Assembly (NCBI GenBank): GCA_947568835.1
Contig: OX387605.1
Location: 9,242,418 to 9,306,417 of the forward strand
Length of the DNA stretch: 64,000 bases
Source: Protonemura montana
Taxonomy: Eukaryota > Arthropoda > Insecta > Plecoptera > Nemouridae
Reading direction: 5' to 3'
Part shown: piece after piece, positions 49,301 to 60,231 of the stretch
Numbering within the stretch: the stretch's first letter is position 1
Layout: the number at the start of each line of letters is the position of its first letter
Notes under the pieces: generated by a model
The model's input: the letters and a program-made list of their open reading frames with translations, nothing else
What the model was told of the DNA's origin: nothing
Database searches by the model: none
Position numbers and translations under genes: made by a program

Positions 49301-49657
49301 TCATCTTTCCCCAAAAAAATCAATTACCTTACAAAATACAACTTTCTCTTCCCCCAACAATTAATTTCTTTTTAAGGCTTTTGCTACTTTACTATTTTAG
49401 AGATTTCTTATCTCTCCCTCAATATTTTGTTACCATTTCAGTCCTTATGCACTTATTGTCACACTCACGTTAGAGAAAATAAATGCCTATTAGTATACAC
49501 ATCACCATTGTAGTACTTCAATAACATGGGCATTTATTGTGAATGTATTTACTTCACAGATAAACTAGACAAGAAAATGAAGCAAGCTGCCCAAAAATCT
49601 TTGCAGAGAGTCGCTAAACTTCAAGCTGAGCATGCGTTATCACATCAGGTAATGTAG
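46306..49657 (+). CDS. TRIP4: activating signal cointegrator 1 (TRIP4/ASC-1), complete 9-exon gene
   Basis: Exons: 46306-46385, 46827-47061, 47189-47395, 47628-47776, 47880-48198, 48305-48480, 48721-48839, 48941-49135 and 49560-49657. All junctions are GT-AG and in frame, giving 525 residues. From about residue 139 there is the C2HC5 zinc finger, with cysteines and histidine in the CDC...H...C-x-x-C...C...C-x-x-C pattern and the near-invariant GRIVCEQEGSGPC. VIDDESDYYA and FDFAGRK follow. The ASCH domain begins near residue 372 (CLSMHQPWASLLVAGIKTHEGR, HRGRLWIAATAKAP) and includes SPFVFICDDPQE. TRIP4 is the scaffold of the nuclear/cytoplasmic ASC-1 complex, which works in transcription coactivation and ribosome quality control. 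A second ATG at 46318 could also start it. The final codons read through a good donor-like CAGGTAATG to a TAG. Confidence 0.96.
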
Positions 49658-50082
49658 TATTTCACAAATTTATAATAACAACAGACTTTCAAGAAAAAGA
49701 GGCAGTTATGACATTTGGATGACTGCCACTCATTTAAAAATTGGTCAATTTTTTCAATCACAGACCAACTTTTTTTTTGGTAGAGATGCAGAAATATTGA
49801 AAAAAGGACAACTGTTAAACTGACATTTTTTCACCTGTTTTTGGGGCAAACTACTTGCAGTCTTTGTCCTAAATGTCAACCTCATGTAGTGCTGGTGATC
49901 AATGGTATTTATCTTTTCAACTCAGACAAGTCACACGTATTCTTCATAATTACTGTCTAAAGTAAACATTTGGTTCCAGTTCATTTTTGTTCAACTTCTT
50001 TGACTATAAATTAATTTGAATACGTATGTCTTTCCAGTTTATACTTTATTTATGTTAAAATAGTCAGTTTGTCATTTACTGT

Positions 50083-50088
50083 AATAAA
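50083..50088 (+). terminator. polyadenylation signal AATAAA, TRIP4
   Basis: A canonical AATAAA lies about 430 bases after the TRIP4 stop and before the retrotransposon fragment. Confidence 0.45.
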
Positions 50089-50202
50089 GCATTGTGAATA
50101 ATAACAAATCTTTGGTATACAATTTTTACTTTAGTAAAAACCTATAATTCCTCCAGGCAATTAATTTTTTCATTAAATTCAAACATTTTAACAAATGGTG
50201 CA

Positions 50203-50415
50203 ATGATAGTGCAAATGGTGCATGAAACAAGAGGAGCAGGAAAACTGCAGATGGGATATCATCGGCTTAATATCATCGATTATGACCTGCTCAATGTTGG
50301 AGTGAAAATTATGAAAAACCTTCCACTACAACTTAAATGCATTACAAGCAGGGATGCTTTCAAGACAAACCTGAAGATCTTCATTCTCCAAGGAGAATTT
50401 TATAAATTTAGATGA
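50203..50415 (+). repeat. C-terminal tail of a non-LTR reverse transcriptase
   Basis: The frame encodes HETRGAGKLQMGYHRL, GVKIMKNLPLQLK, then FKTNLKIFILQGEFYKF. This is the typical ending of LINE-type reverse transcriptases (H-x-TR, G-x-K-x-x-N-x-LP, FK-x-x-LK-x-x-L, FY). No core domain is next to it, so it is a 5'-truncated insertion in intergenic space. It is related in pattern to the minus-strand fragment at 203-324. Confidence 0.6.
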
Positions 50416-51957
50416 TTTTGATAATAAAGATTATTAAGTGAGAGATATATGTTATGTTTGAATACTAGATGACAATGTATACACGCTGAAAAATGTACTA
50501 GACTGCTAATTAAATACAAACCTTCACAATTTTGAAAAAAATCTGAATTTGTTAGTAGTTATGAACAAAATGTTCTGCACAAAGCTTATTTATTAGGACT
50601 CGTCCACTATTTAACTGGTTGAGACTTCTTTTAAATGCAACTATTTATTTCAGTTATTGATATATATTTTTGTTTTACTTTTATTTATTTCTATGCACAT
50701 GCAAGCCCATGCTGTACAAATCTTTTGCTCCCAAGCATGAAGCATCAATACTGTGTCATTGAAAACATATGGGACTGATCTGCTAAAATGCAAATCATTT
50801 ATTTTAAGAGATTGGATAAACCATTGTCTACTGTAATTTATTAGTGAATGCTTTCAATGACCTTAATGACCTCTAATCTGCTTAAAACCAATGTTAATCA
50901 CTACCAGAGCAAAATTTGTCAAATGCATTGCAACAGGAACAATTCTGGTATGGTGTTGAATCTTGGGAAATGAAAAGCGGCCACTCCTCTGTACCAATGA
51001 AATTAAATCAATGAAATTTGAATACCCAAGGATTTGGTTTTTTAACATGCGGAAAGGAAAGAAAGAGGGAGAGCGCAACTTGACGGAAACTAACGGCAGT
51101 CAGCATGACTGAAAAAATGGTCACCTTTCAAGAAAGCCTTTAGAAAGTGTCTGGACGTCTTTGGTCTGGACTTCGACATTTTTTGATCAATTTAGACTGG
51201 TAACTGTCAATGGAAGTGCATTTTTATTTTTTATACAAGAAAAAAATATATTATTATTGATAAAATAATAGTTCGCTTATAATATATCTCTATTCATAAT
51301 CGGAATTAACCAATATTGATAGATTAACGGTCATTCAGCAACAGTTCCAACTACTTGAAGCAACCTGCCTTTTCCCAGAAGAGATCAACACGTAACACCT
51401 GGACAAAATATTGTCGAAGGCATTGGTTACGTTAGATAATGGTGGCAAAATTGTAAGTAATATTTCATTCAGAAAAACTGAAGATGCATCTGCTTACCTT
51501 TGTGAGTTAAAATGGTTTTCTGGTGTCCATGGTTGTATTATTGCTACAGTTTACCATGTAGTAAAAAGAAAACCATCCAGCCTTTGTTGCGCAGCAACAT
51601 ACTTCTAATAGATGTCTGTCATTAATTTATTTGCCTGTGTCCCGCAGGCACTTACGTTATGGGGCCTTGCAAGCAAACTCTTTTGATTTGGTGACAATAT
51701 TTTTTATATGTTTACTGACACAATGAATTGCAAAGACAACTGTTAAGGTTGATTAGTTCAAAGGTCATTTTGTTGTCCTAATCATGGTTCAGTGAATAAA
51801 AAATATATATATTTGTTTAATCTGCTGTATCATTCCACCTAATCAACAACTAGCTTATTCCATTTAAAGAAGCCTGTACCATTCGATTGTGTTTAGCCGT
51901 CATAGCTGTACGGCCCAAAGTTACATTGTTTTTTTATTGTTTATAATTTTCACCAAA
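50416..51957. other. intergenic, nothing recognised
   Basis: This AT-rich space precedes the first glucosylceramidase gene. A short frame at 51411-51608 shows no domain. The promoter of the first glucosylceramidase should lie at its right end. Confidence 0.45.
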
Positions 51958-54900
51958 ATGTTCTTGTTTGGTGAACTTATGCTTTTACTCTCTGTCATAG
52001 TTGGTAAGTCCTTTTAGAAAGCTATTTCTTGTTATTTTGAGAGGAATTTGCATATTTCTTAATTTATGAGACTTATGTTCTAGCATCTGCAAATAAACCA
52101 TGTGTACCAAAGTATTATGAAAATCGGGATGTCCCTACGTACCACCGCATGAACTGCGTATGCAATGCTACTTATTGTGATACAATTGAAGGAGTGCCCA
52201 TGCTTGCACTTGGGGAATACGTACAGTACACCAGTAACATTGATGGACTGCGATTGCAGCAGACTAGAGGACTATTCAAAGAGGGGTCTCTGCATCATGG
52301 TAGGAACACGAATATGTCTGCAATTTTGTTGAATGTTCAATTTTATACTGTAGGTCCACTTAAATGTTGATATATGAACGAATTTTTGTAAGTGCTGGCT
52401 GGCATATTTATTCCAACATTTACTTTTCTCTCTTACTCTGACCTCAGCATTTGCTGTCCTATATGTAATCAAACCTATTTGCTCCTTTTTTTTAAGATCT
52501 TGAGATGACAATTGACTTGACCAAACGGTTCCAAACTATTCTGGGATTTGGAACAACATTCACTGATTCCTCCGGTATCAATATCAACTCTCTCTCTTCA
52601 GGAGCACAAACTAACTTACTAAAGTAAGTTTTCTCAGTATGTCAAATGTGTTACTAATATTTTATCGCTAGTTGCTTTTAACAAGATTTTTCTTCCAGGT
52701 CATACTTTTCATCGGACGGCATTGAAATAAATATGGCGCGCGTCACGATGGCCGGGACGGACTTCTCTACGCACGCTTATACGTACGATGATGTTGACAA
52801 TGACATAGGGTTGGCTCATTACAACTTGACTTCGGAAGATTTTGAACTCAAGGTTCTTTTTTTTCTTTTTTTTTTTTTTGTTTCACTTGGTTTTATAGTT
52901 ACAAGAAAGAAAACATATTTTAAACCCTTTTCCTTCAGCATGAAGATAAATTAATGAATGGTAGAATTTGTAAAAAGCAGTTTGCAAAAATAGGCTATCT
53001 TATTTATTTGCATGCAGATACAAGCAGTCAATATTCAATTAAGTGACAACTGATAAAGAAATCCAACAATTTTAACCAGACTTTGTCTGTGTTCCCATCT
53101 AGATTCCACAAATCAAACGTTCACTGGATATGAGCGACAGAAAAATTATCTTGATGGCTGCAACCTGGTCAGCACCAAAGTGGATGAAAACCATACAAAA
53201 ATATGATGGAGGCTTCCTCCAAGAAAAGTTCTACTCAATTTGGGCAGATTACCACATGAAGTATGCAAACTCAGTCAATAATGAGCTCAGTGATATTTGC
53301 CAATATAATTTTGCTAGCACATCTCAATGAATTTGTGTAATTCATTTCTCAAATATTTTGATTGGTTGTGAATTGCATAGGTGTAAACCATTGTTTTTGA
53401 ATGTCTGCATTGATTTATTTTATTATATTTTCTAAACTCACTTTTTTGCTAGATTTCTGGATGCATACCACGACGAAGGGATTGACTTCTGGGCAATCTC
53501 AACGGGCAACGAACCATTAAATGGAATGTGGCCTCTCTATGGGTTTAACGCTATGGCATGGCTTCCTTTTTCTCAATTCCAATGGGTTCGAGAAAATTTA
53601 GGCCCCGCCCTAAGAAAATCGCAACATCACAACACAAAAATTATTACGAGTGATGATCAGAGATTTATGGCTGCCCTTTGGTCATTTGCAGTAAGTAGAT
53701 GGAATTCATACCAGCCTTGAGAGTGCATGCTTACCTACATGCACTCCATCATTTTATAAAGTAATAAAAAAAAATTCTTTCAGTTGAAACAGGATCAACT
53801 GGCAGCCAGTTATATTGACGGGTTTGCAGTCCATTGGTATTCGGACCTTGTGTTCCCTGCTTGGATGAACGGCTTGGTTCACTCGGATTTTCCAAACAAG
53901 TTCATTATTTATACTGAAGCTGCTGTAGGTGAGTGAAAGTTTATTTCATACATACAATTACAATGTACTTGTCAGTAGCCAATAAACAAATACAATACAA
54001 TATTTCGAATGCAGTAAGAACAGGATACAACCGCAGGATGAAAACACGTTCCTCATACCCCTTTTGTTCCTCATGACCTTTTTCCACTCCCTACAGAGAT
54101 TCTCCTTGTTAAAAATATGTGTTAGTGTTATTTTATATCTTTGAGAACAAATTTTGGAGATATCGTTACAGAAAAGGCAGTGTTTTATTCCTGTACAAAA
54201 GCATCAGCAAGATATTTCTAGCCTTAAGAGGGCTAGCTCCACTAAAATCCCCTGGGCTGTAACTTTAGAATTGACCGAGCTTGTTTTGGGGCATTCCTCA
54301 CTTAAAAATATCTTGACATCTCCTGCCAACATGGCAACATGTCATGGTACCTGTGTAAGAATCCAATTTATAGGTCGAAAAGTTGTAAGCCGTCAAAGAA
54401 AAGATAAGATAAATATGCTCCCTCTAAATTAGGCCTACAATTGAGTGATATGGTTCTTCTTTTTGGAAATCCTTCTGTGGCCCTCAACAACCCTATGAGA
54501 TTTTAGCTCTGCTCTACTTTGCTTCCAGGCTCAATGCCCTGGGAAGATTCCCTGCTTCCTGGTGCATGGGAACGGGGCGTGATGTATTTCAAGGATATTA
54601 TGGAGGTATGGCGAGAGAATATGATATTGATATTACTTTTCTTGTGGGTTTTTTGTAATCTTTTGCCACATTCTAGCAGAAAGAACCGGGAGAAGAGTCA
54701 TGTTAATCCAACTTCAATAATTTACTATTTACAGATCAATGTTTGCCATATATAATGGCCATGAGAGCACTATTTTAGATTTCAGTCCTTTTAAGTTAAC
54801 ATTTTTAACACCTTTATATTCCTGCAAGCTAGCTGGTCTTAAATTGCTGGCCAAGTCAAAAACTGTTGGTTTTTTTGTAGAACTTGGACAACTGGGTTGG

Positions 54901-55362
54901 AGGCTGGCTGGATTGGAACATGGCACTTTCACTTGAGGGTGGGCCAACATGGTCTGGAAATACTCTCGATGCCCCGATCATTGTCAATACCGATGAGAAC
55001 ACATTTTATAAGCAGCCGATGTTTTACGCGCTTGGACATTTCTCCAAGTTTATCTCCGAGGGCTCGATACGAGTTGGAATCTCGCAGCCAGCTGACAGCA
55101 AAGTGCGAAGCATAGCGTTCCAAACTCTTGATGACAAAGTTGTTGTCGTCATACTTAACGAGTAAGTACATTTTTTATGTTTTTGAATACTTTTTACTGC
55201 CCATTTTTGCCCATTTTTATACTATATTATTTTTATTTCAGAAACGACAAAACTATTCCAGTCGTACTAACTGATCGAAGCATTGGTCATATAAGATTAG
55301 AACTAACTGGTAATTCTTTTCAAACCATAGTTTACCCTTTGAAGAAAAGGTTTGCCAATTAG
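51958..55362 (+). CDS. glucosylceramidase (GH30), tandem copy A
   Basis: Exons: 51958-52003, 52084-52299, 52497-52623, 52699-52852, 53103-53260, 53453-53690, 53784-53928, 54529-54605, 54881-55161 and 55242-55362, giving 520 residues. The protein has a signal peptide and a four-cysteine N-terminal motif (C...C-x-C...C). The GH30 barrel carries acid/base E254 in STGNEP and nucleophile E358 in YTEAAVG. Other active-site landmarks (GFGTTFTD, TWSAPKWMKT, HWYSD, GGWLDWN) match human GBA1, so it should be active. The enzyme cleaves glucosylceramide in the lysosome. This copy is the most diverged of the three: its nucleophile loop has AA where the other two and human have AC, and it carries no D-K after that loop. 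Confidence 0.95.
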
Positions 55363-55808
55363 TAATCCTGCTACTGTCATAGATTACAAAATTGAGCGCT
55401 TTCCACTTTCTTCACTCCTGAAAAGAGTTCAAATCTGCTGTCGTATATAGATTTTTTTTTCTTGATATTCTACGTAGCTAGTTTTAAAAAAAGTTACGAA
55501 GCAAAAACTGCAAGGTATTGCACTGAAAAAGGTTGTTACAAAACCGCTCACAGGAAAAAAAGTCCTCTAATATCTCGTGAAGAAAACGGTGATGCAAACT
55601 GAATGCGTCTTTAAAAAGTCACTTCAAATTTACTAAAATTCACTACTTCACTACAATTATATAGGTGCACATATTGTGTCTTCATATTACTTATTGATAA
55701 ACACTTTTATCATTTTTAATCTTTAGCTGCACACTTGAGTTTAAAAAGTAGCTCATTGGAGTGCCAAGTTCAAGATTGTAAACCACTCATTCATTGCGTG
55801 CAAAACAC

Positions 55809-55814
55809 AATAAA
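55809..55814 (+). terminator. polyadenylation signal AATAAA, glucosylceramidase A
   Basis: A canonical AATAAA lies about 450 bases after the stop of copy A, and about 155 bases before the start codon of copy B. Confidence 0.5.
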
Positions 55815-55969
55815 AAGTTTTGAATTCCCAGTCATGTTTTTTTTTTGTATTTAGTCAGAAACCCAGGTGAACAAGATAACCAAGTCACATTCAGTACCAT
55901 TGCTTGTGTATTGTTGGCTAATAAGTGAAGCTGTCTTGTTCTAGAGATAGCCACAAGATCACTGCAAAA

Positions 55970-58900
55970 ATGTCAGTGAAAATTGGTGTGGTGATTGTGC
56001 TTTCTGTTTGTTTTGCACTGGGTAAGATTGTTTTATTTTCTCATACATATGTTGAGCACTTCACAAATAACTTACAGAAAAATCTCAAAACTTTGATTTA
56101 TGTAGCTAATTTTTAAACATTTTTTTCTGAATTGTGAATTGAAATTTTATTTTATTAAATTTTCATTTTAGCATCTGCAAACATTCCATGTGCACCCAAG
56201 TACTACGATGATCCTGACGTTCCTGAGACTGGCCGAATGAACTGCGAATGTACCGCCACTTATTGCGACACTATTGACGAGCTCCCTACTCTTGCTGTTG
56301 GTGAATATGTTCACTACACCAGCAACATCGAAGGGTTGCGTTTTGACCAAACTATTAGCCTCTTCGATGCGGAACCGACAGCTGACAGTAAGAAACAAAA
56401 AAAACTTCCTATGCAAAACCCTGGGTGTTTGTTTTACTAAGACCACTGATATGTGTTTAACCTTTTAATACAGGCATTGTTATGGATCTGAACTTCAGAG
56501 AAACTTTCCAACCCGTTATTGGCTTTGGTGCAGCATTCACTGACTCGGCTGGAATAAACATAAATTCTCTTTCCCTGGGAGCGCAGGAGAATTTCTTGAA
56601 GTATGCAATGTCAACATTTTTATACCATCTGCTGTGTGTCTGATTGACAAGTTTCAACAAAATTTGCTTTTTAGGTCATACTTTTCCCCGGAGGGTATTG
56701 AACTGAACATGGCGCGAGTTCCAATAGCAGGATGCGATTTTTCAACAAAGCCTTATACTTACGACGATGTCACCAACGATACTACCCTAGCTTTCTTCAA
56801 TTTGACATCGGAGGACTTTGAACTAAAGGTACTCAATAATGGTCCGTAAAAATGTTGTTTCTGTTTGGAACTCTAAAACAAAAAACTAAACTTCTTTTAC
56901 TCTGTGTAGATTCCGCACATGAAACGAGCGATGGAGCTGAGTAGTAAGGCCATCAAATTTGTGACCGGAGCTTGGACTGCTCCCCCATGGATGAAAACCA
57001 GCCATGCATATCCCGGTGGATATCTTTATGACGAATATTACTCCATTTGGGCCGATTACCTTATTAAGTATGTTATTATCTATAGTTGCACGGATTTATT
57101 GGGTCATATAGTTCAATGTACTGAAAATAAACAGATAAATATGTTATCAAATTTAAGTAACATAGATATAGATCATAGATGTGATCGATAGATGTAGATC
57201 TAGATCTAGGTTTTGTTTATTTGCCAGCTTTTCATTCACATTGAGTTACCAGCCTTTGGTATTGTTAACATTTATCAAGGCACATATTGCCTTGACATAC
57301 CTGCCAAGCCAAGAATTTCAGAAATGTTTTAAATTATCTCGGTTCTTGTCAAGAATTTGCAGCCTTGTTACATAGTTTGAACTTTGACAAAATCTTTCAC
57401 AATTTTTATGGGAACCAACTATTTTTTCAGGTTTCTGGATGCATACCATGACGAAGGCATTGACTTCTGGGCCATGTCAACTGGCAACGAGCCGTTGGGT
57501 GGCCTAGCGCCAGTCTATGGATTCAACTCCATGGCTTGGACACCGCAAACACAGTTCAAATGGGTCAAAGAGAACCTGGGCCCAGCGCTCAGGAGTTCTT
57601 CACACAGCAATGTTAAGCTGATTACGAGCGACGACCAGAGATTCATGCTGTCTATATGGTCTTACGAAGTGAGCCAAAAAAATTGTAATAATTTATTGGA
57701 CAATATGTACAGGGGCTCCCACTGCAATTAGTTGTCTGTTTAGCCACAAATAATTAAGGGGGTGCTTATTTTTTACAATTGACATCAACCAATTGATTTT
57801 ATAGTAACTTGTGTTATTTATTTTCATACAAATCTGAAAATATCAGTGCATTAGATTTGGAATGCAGAAAAAGTAATTTTCATTAAATTTTCAATTTTAT
57901 TCCGTTGTTGGTATAACCGTTGAGTGTAGGTTGTAGGTAGAGAAACAACATCAATGTTACAGTCTCTGCGGGAAGATGACCGTTAAATGACTACCTTACC
58001 GACAAAAATGCAGAGTACCGGAACGTCACGTTAAGTGGAGCCACTGTCGTATGAAATTTAATTTCGATATTTATCGTAGGTTACTCGCTTTTTAATATCG
58101 TTACGTGTATATCAATCGTTGAGGTAAACATTAATGGAGATTTTTTGAGCATGAAAAGTCTCAAAAGCGAGTTAACCTACGAGAAATATCGAAATTAAAA
58201 TTCAGACGACAGTGGCTCCACTTAATGTGATGTTCCGGTACTCTGCATTTTTGTCGGTAAGGTAGTCATTTAACGGTCATCTTCACGCAGAGACTGTAAC
58301 TTTGACGTTGTTTCTCTACCTACAACCTACACTCAACGGTTATAACTAAATTAATATTCAGACATATTTCTTTTCTTCCTCCTCCTTAGTTGACGCTGGA
58401 CCTATTGGCCGCCGATTTCATCGATGGCTTTGGTGTCCATTGGTACTTGGATCAATACTTCCCCGCAACATTGTTAAACCTCGTTCACCAAGACTTCCCC
58501 AACAAGTTTATTCTTGGAACGGAAGCTTGTGTTGGCAAGTTTTTTTCATTCAATCTAGCATATCCACGTAGCTAAATAATAAATGTTTATGGTATGTGGT
58601 AAACCTAAACGATATTAACAGGTGACAAGCCATGGGAGCAACCAGTTCTCCCCGGGTCCTGGCACCGAGGAGTAATGTACGTGAAGAGCATCATGCAGGT
58701 ACTATGCGGAAAAACCAGCAAGGAATCTTAAACGAGTTCTGCTTTTCCATCGTAATTTACGTTTTTGCACAAGTTATTAGCCTAGTTCTCTACTGTAAAT
58801 GGGAAAAATTTTAGGGTGTAGCATAGTTTGATTTTTCTTAGAAAATGAGAGACAACTATATATGAAATAAAAATACACAATACATATCTTTATTGTACCC

Positions 58901-59489
58901 ATTTGATGTGCATATTTTTTAGTTGGTTAGGAGGAGACTAACTGATAGATGATTCTGAATTGTATTCTGAAATTTGGCGCAGCAAACACAGTGTAAAATT
59001 TTTGCTTCTCTTTAGGATTTAGATCATTGGGTGGGAGGATGGATTGATTGGAACCTTGCCCTCACCCTGGAGGGAGGTCCCAACTGGGCCAACAACACGG
59101 TGGATGCAGCCATCCTGGTAGATGCAGCAGAAGACAAGTTTTACAAGCAGCCCATGTTTTATGCTCTTGGTCATTTCTCCAAGTTTGTCACAGAAGGCTC
59201 TACTCGTGTGGCCATCTCACAGACTCAAGGAAGCGGTGTGCAGAGTATTGCGTTCCAAACTCTTGACGATAAAGTTGTACTCGTCCTTCTTAACGAGTAA
59301 GTCTGGCTTTCTGTCTGGCATGGAACTTCATTTGAGTTATCATTGATAATCTTTTGATATTAATTTGTTTTATTATTTTTCAGAAACAATGCAACAGTTG
59401 CGGTGACGGTGACAGACCCAACTCGAGGATATTTGAATCTGTTTTTGACTGCGCATTCATTCCAAACTATTGTGTATCCTACTATATAA
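55970..59489 (+). CDS. glucosylceramidase (GH30), tandem copy B
   Basis: Exons: 55970-56021, 56172-56387, 56474-56600, 56675-56828, 56910-57067, 57431-57668, 58390-58534, 58622-58698, 59016-59296 and 59384-59489, giving 517 residues. Exon lengths and phases match copy A except at the ends. Intron 7 (58535-58621) starts with GCAAGT, a GC-AG intron; frame and homology to both neighbours require this boundary. The acid/base is E256 (STGNEP) and the nucleophile E360 (GTEACVGDKPWE). The sequence is closer to copy C than to A (IPHMKRAMELS, TAPPWMKTS, DPDVPETGRMNC). Intron 6 carries a large hairpin element. It is predicted to be a secreted or lysosomal glycosylceramide hydrolase. Confidence 0.95.
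57914..58342. mobile_element. 429-bp hairpin (foldback MITE) in glucosylceramidase B intron 6
   Basis: Two long arms, about 57914-58105 and 58150-58342, are near-perfect inverted copies. The ends are taaccgttgagtgtaggttg and its complement; internal blocks such as gtggctccact and cgaaattaaa are also inverted. TA lies just outside both ends (57912-57913 and 58343-58344), consistent with a Tc1/mariner-type target duplication. It encodes nothing. The high arm identity suggests a recent insertion. Confidence 0.85.
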
Positions 59490-59935
59490 ATTATTTATTT
59501 GGTTAAACTTTGGAAAATGTACAGCTGACCTTCTAGCATTGTCACTTTCATTTGAGTTGTAAATCATAAAACTGGAAAAATTCTCAAGCTTTGAGTTTGA
59601 TTTTTATCAAGTGTTATGTGTCCAAAAATGTCTAGAGATTACCTGATTTCTTATGTGCTTAGACTATCAAATAGTTCATTTTGCAAAATAAATCAAATAT
59701 ACGATACAACAAAACATGAGATTTTACCATGTTACTCTTTATTTGAGGCTGGGTGGATTTTTAATACCTTACATACAGGCGTTGACTGTTATTGCTCCTT
59801 ATTCTAGAAAATGTCCTTCCTTACTAATGTTTGCATGAAAGCAAAATTGCAGGAAAATTGTACATGGCAAGACATTTGAGTACAAGCTGTAATGCTTAAA
59901 ATGTATTATCATCTTTGTTCAAATAGACATGTTAA

Positions 59936-59941
59936 AATAAA
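59936..59941 (+). terminator. polyadenylation signal AATAAA, glucosylceramidase B
   Basis: A canonical AATAAA lies about 450 bases after the stop of copy B, the same distance as in copy A. Confidence 0.5.
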
Positions 59942-60231
59942 GTATTAATTGGCACACAGCTTGAAGGTCATAAATTATGAGTTTCCCCACAAAATTATCT
60001 CGATGATAAAAATGTTCTACAGTATCTACTCTGATCAATATCAGCACTTCTAATCAAAGCTAAACACCATTAATTATTTATTGTTTGTTACAATAAAATG
60101 TATCAAATTTTAATAAATGTTGTTTGCTTCAAAACGATAGACATTAATCAAATACCTGTACTGGAGAAATGCCCAACGAGACCTAGATATAGTTGTGCGC
60201 CCACATCGCATGCCACATGAGCACAGCAAAA

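Noticed and set aside
54154..54432. 92-codon frame in glucosylceramidase A intron 7
   Set aside because: It has no recognisable motif, and the exons on each side join in frame without it.
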